Source of the DNA: Cycloclasticus sp.
Lineage (GTDB): Bacteria > Pseudomonadota > Gammaproteobacteria > Methylococcales > Cycloclasticaceae
Reading direction: 5' to 3'
NCBI GenBank assembly: GCA_016764415.1
Contig: JAESRY010000044.1
Coordinates: forward strand, 1,010 to 6,334
DNA length: 5,325 nt
In this document: piece after piece, positions 1 through 5,325 of the stretch
Layout: the number at the start of each line of letters is the position of its first letter
Numbering within the stretch: position 1 is the first letter of the stretch
Translations under genes and position numbers: made by a program
The notes under the pieces: model-generated
Seen by the model: the letters and a program-made list of their open reading frames with translations, nothing else
Databases searched by the model: none
Told to the model about the DNA's origin: nothing

Positions 1-58
1 GCGTCCACGCGCTGTCTTTGCCGCTACTCCACGATAGCAATGTTTTCTTTTTAGACAT
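1..58 (-). CDS. Dph6-related PP-loop ATPase (N-terminal fragment, runs off left edge)
   Basis: Only the first 19 codons are in the window, reading MSKKKTLLSWSSGKDSAWT. The SSGKDS motif at residues 11-16 is the PP-loop that binds the ATP pyrophosphate in N-type ATP pyrophosphatases. The surrounding LLSWSSGKDSAW wording matches, from memory, the COG2102/DUF71 family (relatives of eukaryotic and archaeal diphthine-ammonia ligase Dph6). Bacteria do not make diphthamide, so the substrate of the bacterial members is not established; an ATP-dependent amidation or ligation is the general expectation. The ATG at 58-56 shares its A with the last base of the thioesterase TAA stop (TAATG), which implies co-transcription and coupled translation. 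There is no strong ribosome site beyond a distant GAAGG inside the thioesterase end. Other PP-loop families (TilS, ThiI, GuaA) are possible but fit the flanking residues less well. Confidence 0.72.
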   Translation of the reverse strand, partial: MSKKKTLLSWSSGKDSAWT

Positions 59-510
59 TACGCGTCAACGCCTTCAACTGATTTCTCATAGGCTGCCACT
101 TTTTTCTTTATAGCGTCTGGAATTGGCATGGTTTGCTGACGTTCAAAATCGAACCAAACCATCACCCCTTTGCTCGTAATAACTGGCTTGTCTTCGCCTT
201 GCCGATAAATTTCTGCCAGAACGGTTGCACTCTTATTGCCTATTTTACTTACCCGAGTAACCACTTCTAAATTTTCGGGGTAATGCACTTGCTGAAGAAA
301 TGCGCATTGAATATCGGCTAACAACCACCCTTCTTTCATATCTGCTGTTAAGGGTAAACTTAACACGTCTTCACAATAAGCGACGCGGCCAGATTCTAAA
401 TATCGTATGTATTGAACGTTATTAATATGGCCAAAAATATCAGCATCACCCCAACGCACTGGTACTGTGATTACGTGGGTAAAGTCTTGTTTGCTCATCC
501 GGCGTTCCAT
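58..510 (-). CDS. Hotdog-fold acyl-CoA thioesterase (4HBT/YbgC-FadM type)
   Basis: This 150-residue protein has the length and layout of single-domain hotdog thioesterases, cytoplasmic enzymes that hydrolyse acyl-CoA to free acid and CoA. The signature lies at residues 19-42: RWGDADIFGHINN followed by VQYIRYLESGR. By alignment with 4-hydroxybenzoyl-CoA thioesterase, Asp24 should be the catalytic acidic residue, and HINN starts the central helix. A later strand with VMVWFDFERQQ (116-126) is also typical. The exact acyl substrate cannot be read from sequence. Two starts compete: the ATG at 510 has no visible Shine-Dalgarno, while the ATG at 498 (fifth codon, MSKQDF) has GGA 7-8 bases upstream and leaves a normal nine-residue lead before the PVRWGD strand. 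I give the longer form, but 498 may be the true start. It heads a minus-strand unit with the PP-loop ATPase gene, which overlaps it by one base. Confidence 0.88.
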   Translation of the reverse strand: MERRMSKQDFTHVITVPVRWGDADIFGHINNVQYIRYLESGRVAYCEDVLSLPLTADMKEGWLLADIQCAFLQQVHYPENLEVVTRVSKIGNKSATVLAEIYRQGEDKPVITSKGVMVWFDFERQQTMPIPDAIKKKVAAYEKSVEGVDA

Positions 511-517
511 TAAAGTA

Positions 518-544
518 TTGTTATGTCTATTTTGTTATTATACT
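518..544 (+). promoter_or_regulatory. Candidate promoter for the NosR-like gene
   Basis: In the 70-bp spacer between the divergent genes, TATACT at 539-544 matches five of six bases of a sigma-70 -10 box. TTGTTA at 518-523 matches four of six -35 bases, but with a short 15-bp gap. Transcription would start near 551, about 30 bases before the ATG at 581. I see no FNR-type TTGAT-N4-ATCAA box, which one might expect for a denitrification-linked nosR. The call is weak because AT-rich spacers yield such matches by chance. Confidence 0.28.
537..542 (-). promoter_or_regulatory. Candidate -10 box for the thioesterase/PP-loop operon
   Basis: On the minus strand these bases read TATAAT, a perfect sigma-70 -10 hexamer. 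It would place the start near 530, giving a leader of about 20 bases to the ATG at 510 or about 32 to the ATG at 498. No good -35 hexamer is seen at 16-18 bp spacing (CCAATG at 17 bp) and there is no extended TGn. The box overlaps the candidate -10 of the divergent gene. Confidence 0.35.
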
Positions 545-580
545 CGTTCGACTGGCTGACATTGGCCTGCTCAACACCGA

Positions 581-2758
581 ATGTATCCACGTATGTTTTA
601 TAACAAAAATAATTATAAATTTCTTTTAGCCCTCATTTTTTGCCTCGCCAGCACATTTTCACCGCTAACCATCGCAAAAGAATTTGCCGATACGGGCGTA
701 AACCCTTTCGCAGACGATTTCATTACCGATACCGTGGCCGAGGGGTTGATTAAAGATATCTTTACTACCGCAACGCGTATTGATAAAAAAGACAATGTAT
801 CTCATGTTTGGTCTGTGTACTCAGCCATACACCACGTTGGCTATGCCTTTGAAAGTAAAGATTTTATACGCATTCAGGGCTTTGCTGGCGATATCATCAA
901 CTTATTAATTGGTATTGATAACGACGGTAAAATAATGGGCGTACGCGTGTTATTTCAACATGAACCCATTTTTATGCATGGCCTTGGCCCTGGAGCGTTA
1001 GATAACTTTTTGGCGCAATACCCGGGTCACAGTGTTTCTGAACGCATTATTGTTGATAGCAGCCGTTCGCGTTCAACCTCTGGAACGGGCGAAGGCAGTG
1101 TGATTTTTGATGGTGTTACCAAGGCCACAGTCTCTGTTATTGCTGCTAATGACACGCTGCTTACCGCCGCTTTAGAGGTGGCGCGTAAGGTGCTTGGAAA
1201 GTTCGTTCAAGACACCGCATCGTTACCCAAAATGGATTTATTCGAACCGTTAGATTGGCAACAACTGATTGATAAAAAGCTCGTTGGGCATTGGACTATA
1301 AGGCGTGAACAGCTTGAAACTGAGTTAGGAAGAGAGCTTTCAGACTACCCCGATTACGGATTTGATGACCCTGACTTGGATGTTGTATCAGACATTTATT
1401 ACGCCTACCTAAACTCACCCACCATTGGTAAAAACCTGATGGGCGAACAAGACTACAAGCGTTTAATGGAATCTATTAAACCTGGCGAACAGGTTGTTGG
1501 CGTTATGTCTACAGGCCCATACGATTACTTGGAAGAGGATTTTAGGCCGGGCAAAATTCCTACGAGAATGTCTTTGTATCAAAATGAGCTTCCACTACTA
1601 ATTAGAGACATGGCTTTTTATCGATATTACGATAAAATTTTGCCTAGCAGCGTTCCTGATTTTGAGAATTTTAGGTTATTTAAAATAAAAGGCAATGCGG
1701 GTTACGACCCCGCACAAAAGCTTACGATTAAACTCAATTTTGATTTGCGCCAGAATCATTTATTGGGAGACAACATCAATCAGGAAAGCGCTCACCATTT
1801 TCCTGCTGAGCTTTTTTATAAACCTGACATTATTGAAGAAAAGCGTATCCCCATTTGGAAGCGTTTATGGAAGTCTAGGGTATTGGAGATAGCCGTCACC
1901 ATTATTTCCTTGATACTGCTAACCGTTATATTCGTTAAGCAACGCGCGTTATCCAAATATCCTTTGTTTGTTAAATACGGGCGTTGGGTATTCATGTTCT
2001 TTACTGTCTTCTTTATTGGTTATTATGCCCAAGGACAGTTATCGGTAGTGAACATCTATCCGGTTTTATTGTCTCTACGTGACGGCTTCAAATTCGACGT
2101 ATTCCTTCTCGACCCCGTGCTCTTTATTATTTGGACGTACACCTTCGTCACCTTGTTTATTTGGGGGCGCGGTGTGTTTTGTGGTTGGTTATGCCCGTTT
2201 GGCGCACTACAAGAAATACTAGCGTGGTTTGGAAAAGTTTTAAAGTTCCCACAAATCAAAATCAAAGAACCGGTCCACAGAGCCTTACAAAAACTCAAGT
2301 ATGTGATTGTGGCTGGGCTATCTGCCTTGTGCTTTTATGATTTGGGGTTAGCACAAACCATGTCTGAAATTGAACCGTTCAAAACCAGCATTACCTTGGT
2401 TTTCGACCGTGAGTGGTACTTTGTTGCTTTTGCCGTTGGCCTGTTGTTGATAGGCATGTTCATTCATAAGTTTTACTGCCGCTACGTCTGCCCATTAGGC
2501 GCGGGGCTCGCCATACTCGGACGCTTCCACCTGTTTAAGTGGTTAGATCGCCGTGATGACTGCGGCAAACCGTGCCAAGTATGTACCGTGCGCTGTGAAA
2601 TCAAGGCGATTCCTAAGTCTGGCGCTGTCGACTACAGTGAATGTATCCAGTGTTTAGAGTGCCTCGTTATTTATAACGATGAACACCAGTGCGCACCTGT
2701 TATGGTTGCTAATAAGCGAGCTCGCAAGCAAAAAGTTATACTTAAGATGCCTAAGTAG
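581..2758 (+). CDS. NosR/NirI-family membrane flavo-iron-sulfur electron-transfer protein
   Basis: The 725 residues match the size and order of NosR/NirI proteins, which move electrons across the inner membrane to periplasmic reductases. Visible parts are a signal peptide or first membrane span (about 12-31, cleavage plausible near IAKEF) and a periplasmic FMN-binding domain (about 95-205) with DGVTKATVS at 177-185, where Thr183 is the expected covalent FMN site. A NosR-specific periplasmic stretch includes YLNSPTIGKNLMG (276-288). Hydrophobic spans lie near 434-453, 468-485, 487-501, 505-528, 574-592 and 613-629. Two CxxxCP motifs are at Cys534/538 and Cys633/637. The C-terminal cytoplasmic cluster motifs are Cys661/665/668/672 and Cys688/691/694 with Cys704 as likely fourth ligand. 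No nosZ, nosDFY, nirS or apbE is adjacent, so I withhold the name nosR. The ATG at 581 lacks a clear ribosome site; the ATG at 593 is an alternative that keeps the signal sequence. Confidence 0.9.
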   Translation: MYPRMFYNKNNYKFLLALIFCLASTFSPLTIAKEFADTGVNPFADDFITDTVAEGLIKDIFTTATRIDKKDNVSHVWSVYSAIHHVGYAFESKDFIRIQGFAGDIINLLIGIDNDGKIMGVRVLFQHEPIFMHGLGPGALDNFLAQYPGHSVSERIIVDSSRSRSTSGTGEGSVIFDGVTKATVSVIAANDTLLTAALEVARKVLGKFVQDTASLPKMDLFEPLDWQQLIDKKLVGHWTIRREQLETELGRELSDYPDYGFDDPDLDVVSDIYYAYLNSPTIGKNLMGEQDYKRLMESIKPGEQVVGVMSTGPYDYLEEDFRPGKIPTRMSLYQNELPLLIRDMAFYRYYDKILPSSVPDFENFRLFKIKGNAGYDPAQKLTIKLNFDLRQNHLLGDNINQESAHHFPAELFYKPDIIEEKRIPIWKRLWKSRVLEIAVTIISLILLTVIFVKQRALSKYPLFVKYGRWVFMFFTVFFIGYYAQGQLSVVNIYPVLLSLRDGFKFDVFLLDPVLFIIWTYTFVTLFIWGRGVFCGWLCPFGALQEILAWFGKVLKFPQIKIKEPVHRALQKLKYVIVAGLSALCFYDLGLAQTMSEIEPFKTSITLVFDREWYFVAFAVGLLLIGMFIHKFYCRYVCPLGAGLAILGRFHLFKWLDRRDDCGKPCQVCTVRCEIKAIPKSGAVDYSECIQCLECLVIYNDEHQCAPVMVANKRARKQKVILKMPK

Positions 2759-2764
2759 TCAGCA

Positions 2765-3100
2765 TTAGCCCCTGTTTAAAATTGATGGCTGTTGTTCTTG
2801 TTGAAAAAAATCATTCGCCCAAACTAGAAGCTGCTGGCGACTAAAATAATCACCCGAGAGCTTCATAGGACGCTGAGCTTTACACGACCAACCACTTTGA
2901 GAAAACAGCTCGCCCGTTTCAAAATGAGGCACGTTGGCTAGTAGTACCGTTCTCATTTTTTCCACATGCGGAGGTGGCGTAGCATTGCTGGATATAGGCT
3001 CATCCCACGGTTCTAGATTACACATTGCAAACACGGCTTGCCAAACGGTTAGAACGGGCTCCGTACGCCAATACGCTTCATCAATTGGCTCTATCGCCAT
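2765..3100 (-). CDS. Hypothetical 111-residue protein downstream of acyl-CoA ligase
   Basis: I do not recognise a named family with certainty. The protein is soluble-looking, with no signal peptide or membrane span. It is rich in Trp for its size (11, 20, 32, 71, 95) and has two Cys (27, 73) that form no metal motif. Its ends resemble, from memory, a pattern seen in many uncharacterised bacterial proteins: an N-terminal YWRTEPVLTVWQAVFAMCNL (10-29) like 'yW...w(t)l.eAa.l..g..P', and a C-terminal FSRQQLLVWANDF (86-98) like 'v.r.dfl.WA...g'. That similarity is suggestive only. The ATG lies 3 bp after the ligase stop codon and has no convincing Shine-Dalgarno, so translation probably depends on ribosomes finishing the ligase. 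The stop lies 6 bp from that of the convergent NosR-like gene. It is probably a real gene because it fills the gap exactly and stays open on the operon strand. Confidence 0.7.
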   Translation of the reverse strand: MAIEPIDEAYWRTEPVLTVWQAVFAMCNLEPWDEPISSNATPPPHVEKMRTVLLANVPHFETGELFSQSGWSCKAQRPMKLSGDYFSRQQLLVWANDFFQQEQQPSILNRG

Positions 3101-3103
3101 GTG

Positions 3104-4648
3104 TTACTTATCGATACCACGTTCAACTTCGCCTTGTTTGTTAAGCACGCGCTTAACAATTTTGCCGGCCGCATTTTTTGGCAGCTCATCTAAAAAGATG
3201 ACCTTACGGGGTACTTCGTAGCTACCTAAGTGTTGGCGACACCACGAACGTATATCGTTTGAGGCCAGTTCAAACCCTTCATCTAAAGAGATATACGCGA
3301 CGGGTATTTCGCCGTGTGTTTTATCGGGCATGCCGATAACCGCCGCCTCTCTAACGCCGTCTAAACGGTATAGTACTTCTTCAATAATGCGCGGGTAAAC
3401 GTTCATCCCATTAACGATTACCATGTCTTTCTTGCGGTCTAAAATACTGAAATAGCCCTCTTCGTCCTCGTTACCCAAATCACCGGTTAAGAACCAATCA
3501 TTATGAAAGGTTTCTGCCGTTTCTGCTGGACGTTTCCAGTAGCCTTTCATCACACCCGCACCACGCACGGCAATTTCGCCTATCTCGCCCAGCGGTAATT
3601 CTTCGCCTTTTTCGTCCAAAATCTTCATTTCGACATTCGGCACGGCTAAACCAACAGTTCCCACTTTTCGAATTCCTCCAATAGGGTTCACACACGTTAC
3701 CGGTGAGCACTCTGTTGGCCCATCACCTTCGTAAATGGGCACATTAAACTTTTCTTCAAAACGGTTTAATACGTCTACGGGCATTGAAGCACCGCCCGAT
3801 ATACACAACCTTATCGATTTAAAGCGCGAAACCTTCTCTGCTTTCGTATTTAACATCACGTTGTACATGCTTGGCACGCCCAAAAACACCGTGCATTTAT
3901 TTTCTTCTATGCAGAGCAATAAACTGTCTGGCTCAAATTTTGAAACGGGCACAAAACAACAGCCGTGCGTTAATGGCGTTAACATCCCAACCGTTGCTGC
4001 AAATGCATGAAACATGGGCAACACCAATGAAATCACTTCTTCACCTGCTCGCCACTTCATCGCTTTAAATACACTCGCTGTATTCGTTACTAAGTTTTGA
4101 TGCGTTAACATCGCCCCTTTCGGCTCACCTGTGGTGCCTGATGTATACAAAATGGCGACCAAATCATTAGCCGCATCTATGTCTAGGTTCGGTACGTCAC
4201 CTGCGTTGTTCAGTAAAGTATTCCAAGCAACCGATTTTTCGGCATCACGTCGAATACACAGCTCAAATAATAAATTGCTAATATCTGGACGAACAATATC
4301 AACATTGGCTTCAAATGCTTCATGGTAGATAAGCGCCGACACGGATGCGTTGTTCATCACATAGGCAATTTCAGCCGGTTTTTGTAATAAGTTAATCGGC
4401 ACCACAATGGCACCTGCTTTAACGATGCCCATATAGGCAATCGCAAAATTAGCACTGTTAATGCAATACAAGGCGACTCTGTCTCCTTGTGAAATACCTT
4501 TGGCTATTAAACCCACAGCAAATTGGTCAGATGATTTTTTTATCTCCGCAAAAGAATATGATCTATCACCGTCGATAACCGCTAAGTCAGTTGCATGTTC
4601 TTTCGCCGATTTATTAAATGCGTCAATTAATGATGTATTAGCTCTCAT
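3104..4648 (-). CDS. AMP-forming fatty-acyl-CoA ligase (class I adenylate-forming enzyme)
   Basis: This 514-residue enzyme should activate a carboxylic acid with ATP to an acyl-AMP and then transfer it to CoA. All core motifs of the ANL superfamily are present: phosphate loop YTSGTTGEPKG (168-178), A4 region LPMFHAFA (210-217), A5 EGDGPTECSP (307-316, with Thr312-Glu313), A7 TGD (388-390), hinge segment DRKKDMVIVNGMNVYP (404-419), and the catalytic A10 lysine in PKNAAGKIVKR (Lys496). The length and the VNGMNVYPRIIEEVL wording resemble medium/long-chain fatty acid CoA ligases, but chain length or aromatic preference cannot be decided. No membrane span is seen. The start at 4648 is supported by AAGAAGG five bases upstream. 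The gene overlaps the 3' end of the DUF523 gene by 11 bp and is followed after 3 bp by the small hypothetical gene, so all three are probably one transcript. Confidence 0.93.
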   Translation of the reverse strand: MRANTSLIDAFNKSAKEHATDLAVIDGDRSYSFAEIKKSSDQFAVGLIAKGISQGDRVALYCINSANFAIAYMGIVKAGAIVVPINLLQKPAEIAYVMNNASVSALIYHEAFEANVDIVRPDISNLLFELCIRRDAEKSVAWNTLLNNAGDVPNLDIDAANDLVAILYTSGTTGEPKGAMLTHQNLVTNTASVFKAMKWRAGEEVISLVLPMFHAFAATVGMLTPLTHGCCFVPVSKFEPDSLLLCIEENKCTVFLGVPSMYNVMLNTKAEKVSRFKSIRLCISGGASMPVDVLNRFEEKFNVPIYEGDGPTECSPVTCVNPIGGIRKVGTVGLAVPNVEMKILDEKGEELPLGEIGEIAVRGAGVMKGYWKRPAETAETFHNDWFLTGDLGNEDEEGYFSILDRKKDMVIVNGMNVYPRIIEEVLYRLDGVREAAVIGMPDKTHGEIPVAYISLDEGFELASNDIRSWCRQHLGSYEVPRKVIFLDELPKNAAGKIVKRVLNKQGEVERGIDK

Positions 4649-5325
4649 GATGACCTTCTTCGATTTGATTTAATAAATTATCCAGCTTATCGGTGCTCAG
4701 CTTATTAAGAATATTATTAAGCACTCGCATTTTATTTTCCAATGTTTCTAATTGAAAATCAGTATGAAATTCTGTCGTTATTATCTTATCTAACAACTCG
4801 CTCATCCCTACAAGATTATCATCTTGGCAACGCTTATAAAGAATAACGCGTAATTGAAAATGTTTTATAGTCCGGTAGTCAGACAGCTCAGTTTCTTCAA
4901 TTAAAGGTAAATGAGGAAAGTTTTCTAAAAGGTGATTGGCAAACAAGCCGTTACCTATTTCGGTAATAGAAAGATCTGATTGTAATTTAATGGGAGTAGA
5001 GCCTAAACCACAGCTCGGCGAACGAGGGGTTAATATGAAGCCTGACAAAGATGATAACAACACCTTCTTTTGTTCACAAAAATCAATCAGCTGTGAGGTC
5101 ACATCCATAGAAGGGTCATCTCTACCGATGGCCCTTACCCTTTCTTCTTGCTGCACTAATTCTACGGGGGGACGTGGAACTGGAAGCCCTGATTCAACTT
5201 CAGGGCATATTGGTATTAATTGGAATAAGCTTGAAAGTTCATGGCAGCAAACACTAGAACGTTTATGCCGTCCATCGTAACGAACCTTATCACCGACTAA
5301 ACAACGACTAATACCCAGTTTAATT
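4638..5325 (-). CDS. DUF523/TudS-like [4Fe-4S] thiouracil desulfidase homologue (5' end outside window)
   Basis: The frame stays open from the right edge to the TAA at 4640-4638, giving 228 visible residues. A GTG at 5156 could be mistaken for the start but lies inside the conserved domain. Visible DUF523 landmarks are GISRCLVGDKVRYDG (4-18), PICPEVESGLPVPRPP (38-53), DVT (74-76) and SPSCGLG (102-108). Cys8, Cys40 and Cys105 match the three cysteines that hold the open-coordinated [4Fe-4S] cluster of TudS, which removes sulfur from 2-thiouracil or 4-thio-UMP. That activity is established for some members only. Probably just a few N-terminal residues are missing. The core ends near residue 165. 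The remaining ~60 residues are helical and charged and are not recognisably the DUF1722 domain found in YbgA-type fusions. Its 3' end overlaps the ligase by 11 bp. The promoter is outside the window. Confidence 0.85.
   Translation of the reverse strand, partial: IKLGISRCLVGDKVRYDGRHKRSSVCCHELSSLFQLIPICPEVESGLPVPRPPVELVQQEERVRAIGRDDPSMDVTSQLIDFCEQKKVLLSSLSGFILTPRSPSCGLGSTPIKLQSDLSITEIGNGLFANHLLENFPHLPLIEETELSDYRTIKHFQLRVILYKRCQDDNLVGMSELLDKIITTEFHTDFQLETLENKMRVLNNILNKLSTDKLDNLLNQIEEGHHES
4654..4660 (-). promoter_or_regulatory. Ribosome binding site of the acyl-CoA ligase
   Basis: The minus strand reads AAGAAGG, a strong anti-16S match, five bases before the ATG at 4648. It lies inside the last codons of the upstream DUF523-type gene. 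It fixes the ligase start and shows the ligase can recruit ribosomes itself, in contrast to the small gene downstream. Confidence 0.7.

Noticed and set aside
2056..2298. Minus-strand and out-of-frame open frames inside the NosR-like gene (also 613-795, 1695-1892 and 2131-2340)
   Set aside because: They overlap membrane and CxxxCP regions of the NosR-like frame, which are clearly under protein-level constraint; their translations are low-complexity or motif-free.
2741..2755. Short inverted repeat CTTA...TAAG near the end of the NosR-like gene as a terminator
   Set aside because: The stem is only four AT-rich base pairs and no T-run follows on either strand.
581..2758. Naming the gene nosR outright
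   Set aside because: Domain content fits, but nosZ and its maturation genes are absent from the window and NirI or orphan paralogues share the same architecture.
3735..4010. Plus-strand open frames inside the ligase gene (also 2934-3221, 3871-4068, 4131-4328 and 4461-4673)
   Set aside because: All are antisense shadows of well-conserved minus-strand genes and show no domain pattern or ribosome site of note.
4638..5156. Treating the GTG at 5156 as the start of the DUF523-type gene
   Set aside because: The same frame stays open to the window edge and encodes the conserved N-terminal part of the domain, including two of the three cluster cysteines, so this GTG is an internal valine.
4936..5280. 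Plus-strand open frame of 114 codons at the right edge
   Set aside because: It lies wholly antisense to the DUF523 domain, whose conserved CPEVE and SPSCG motifs show the minus strand is coding; the plus-strand translation has no recognisable motif.

Overview
The window looks like chromosomal DNA of a gammaproteobacterium, probably a marine heterotroph. This is an inference from moderate-to-low GC, tight gene packing and the best-remembered protein relatives; no rRNA or marker gene fixes the taxon. Coding density is almost complete: six protein genes, two of them cut by the window edges. I see no tRNA, rRNA, CRISPR array, insertion sequence or long repeat.

Left block (minus strand, 1-510): a hotdog-fold acyl-CoA thioesterase (58-510) is followed by the first 19 codons of a PP-loop ATPase of the Dph6-related family (1-58). 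The thioesterase stop and the ATPase start share one base (TAATG), so the two are almost certainly co-transcribed and probably translationally coupled.

Centre (plus strand, 581-2758): a full-length NosR/NirI-type membrane flavo-iron-sulfur protein of 725 residues. It has a signal peptide, a periplasmic FMN-binding domain, about six membrane spans with two CxxxCP motifs, and a C-terminal cytoplasmic pair of [4Fe-4S] motifs. It is transcribed divergently from the thioesterase through a 70-bp spacer whose two candidate -10 boxes overlap. No nosZ, nosD/F/Y or nirS lies beside it, so its electron acceptor is not evident.

Right block (minus strand, 2765-5325): three tightly linked genes read from right to left. 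They are a DUF523/TudS-type thiouracil desulfidase-like protein (start outside the window), an AMP-forming fatty-acyl-CoA ligase overlapping it by 11 bp, and a 111-residue protein of unknown function 3 bp after the ligase. This block meets the NosR-like gene tail to tail with only 6 bp between stop codons.

The acyl-CoA ligase (makes acyl-CoA) and the thioesterase (hydrolyses it) could act on related pools but lie in different transcription units, so a joint pathway is only a guess. I find no clearly new multi-gene system. The points most worth a second look are the orphan NosR-like protein, the desulfidase/ligase/small-protein operon, and the two edge-truncated genes that a simple ATG/GTG ORF scan would miss or shorten.
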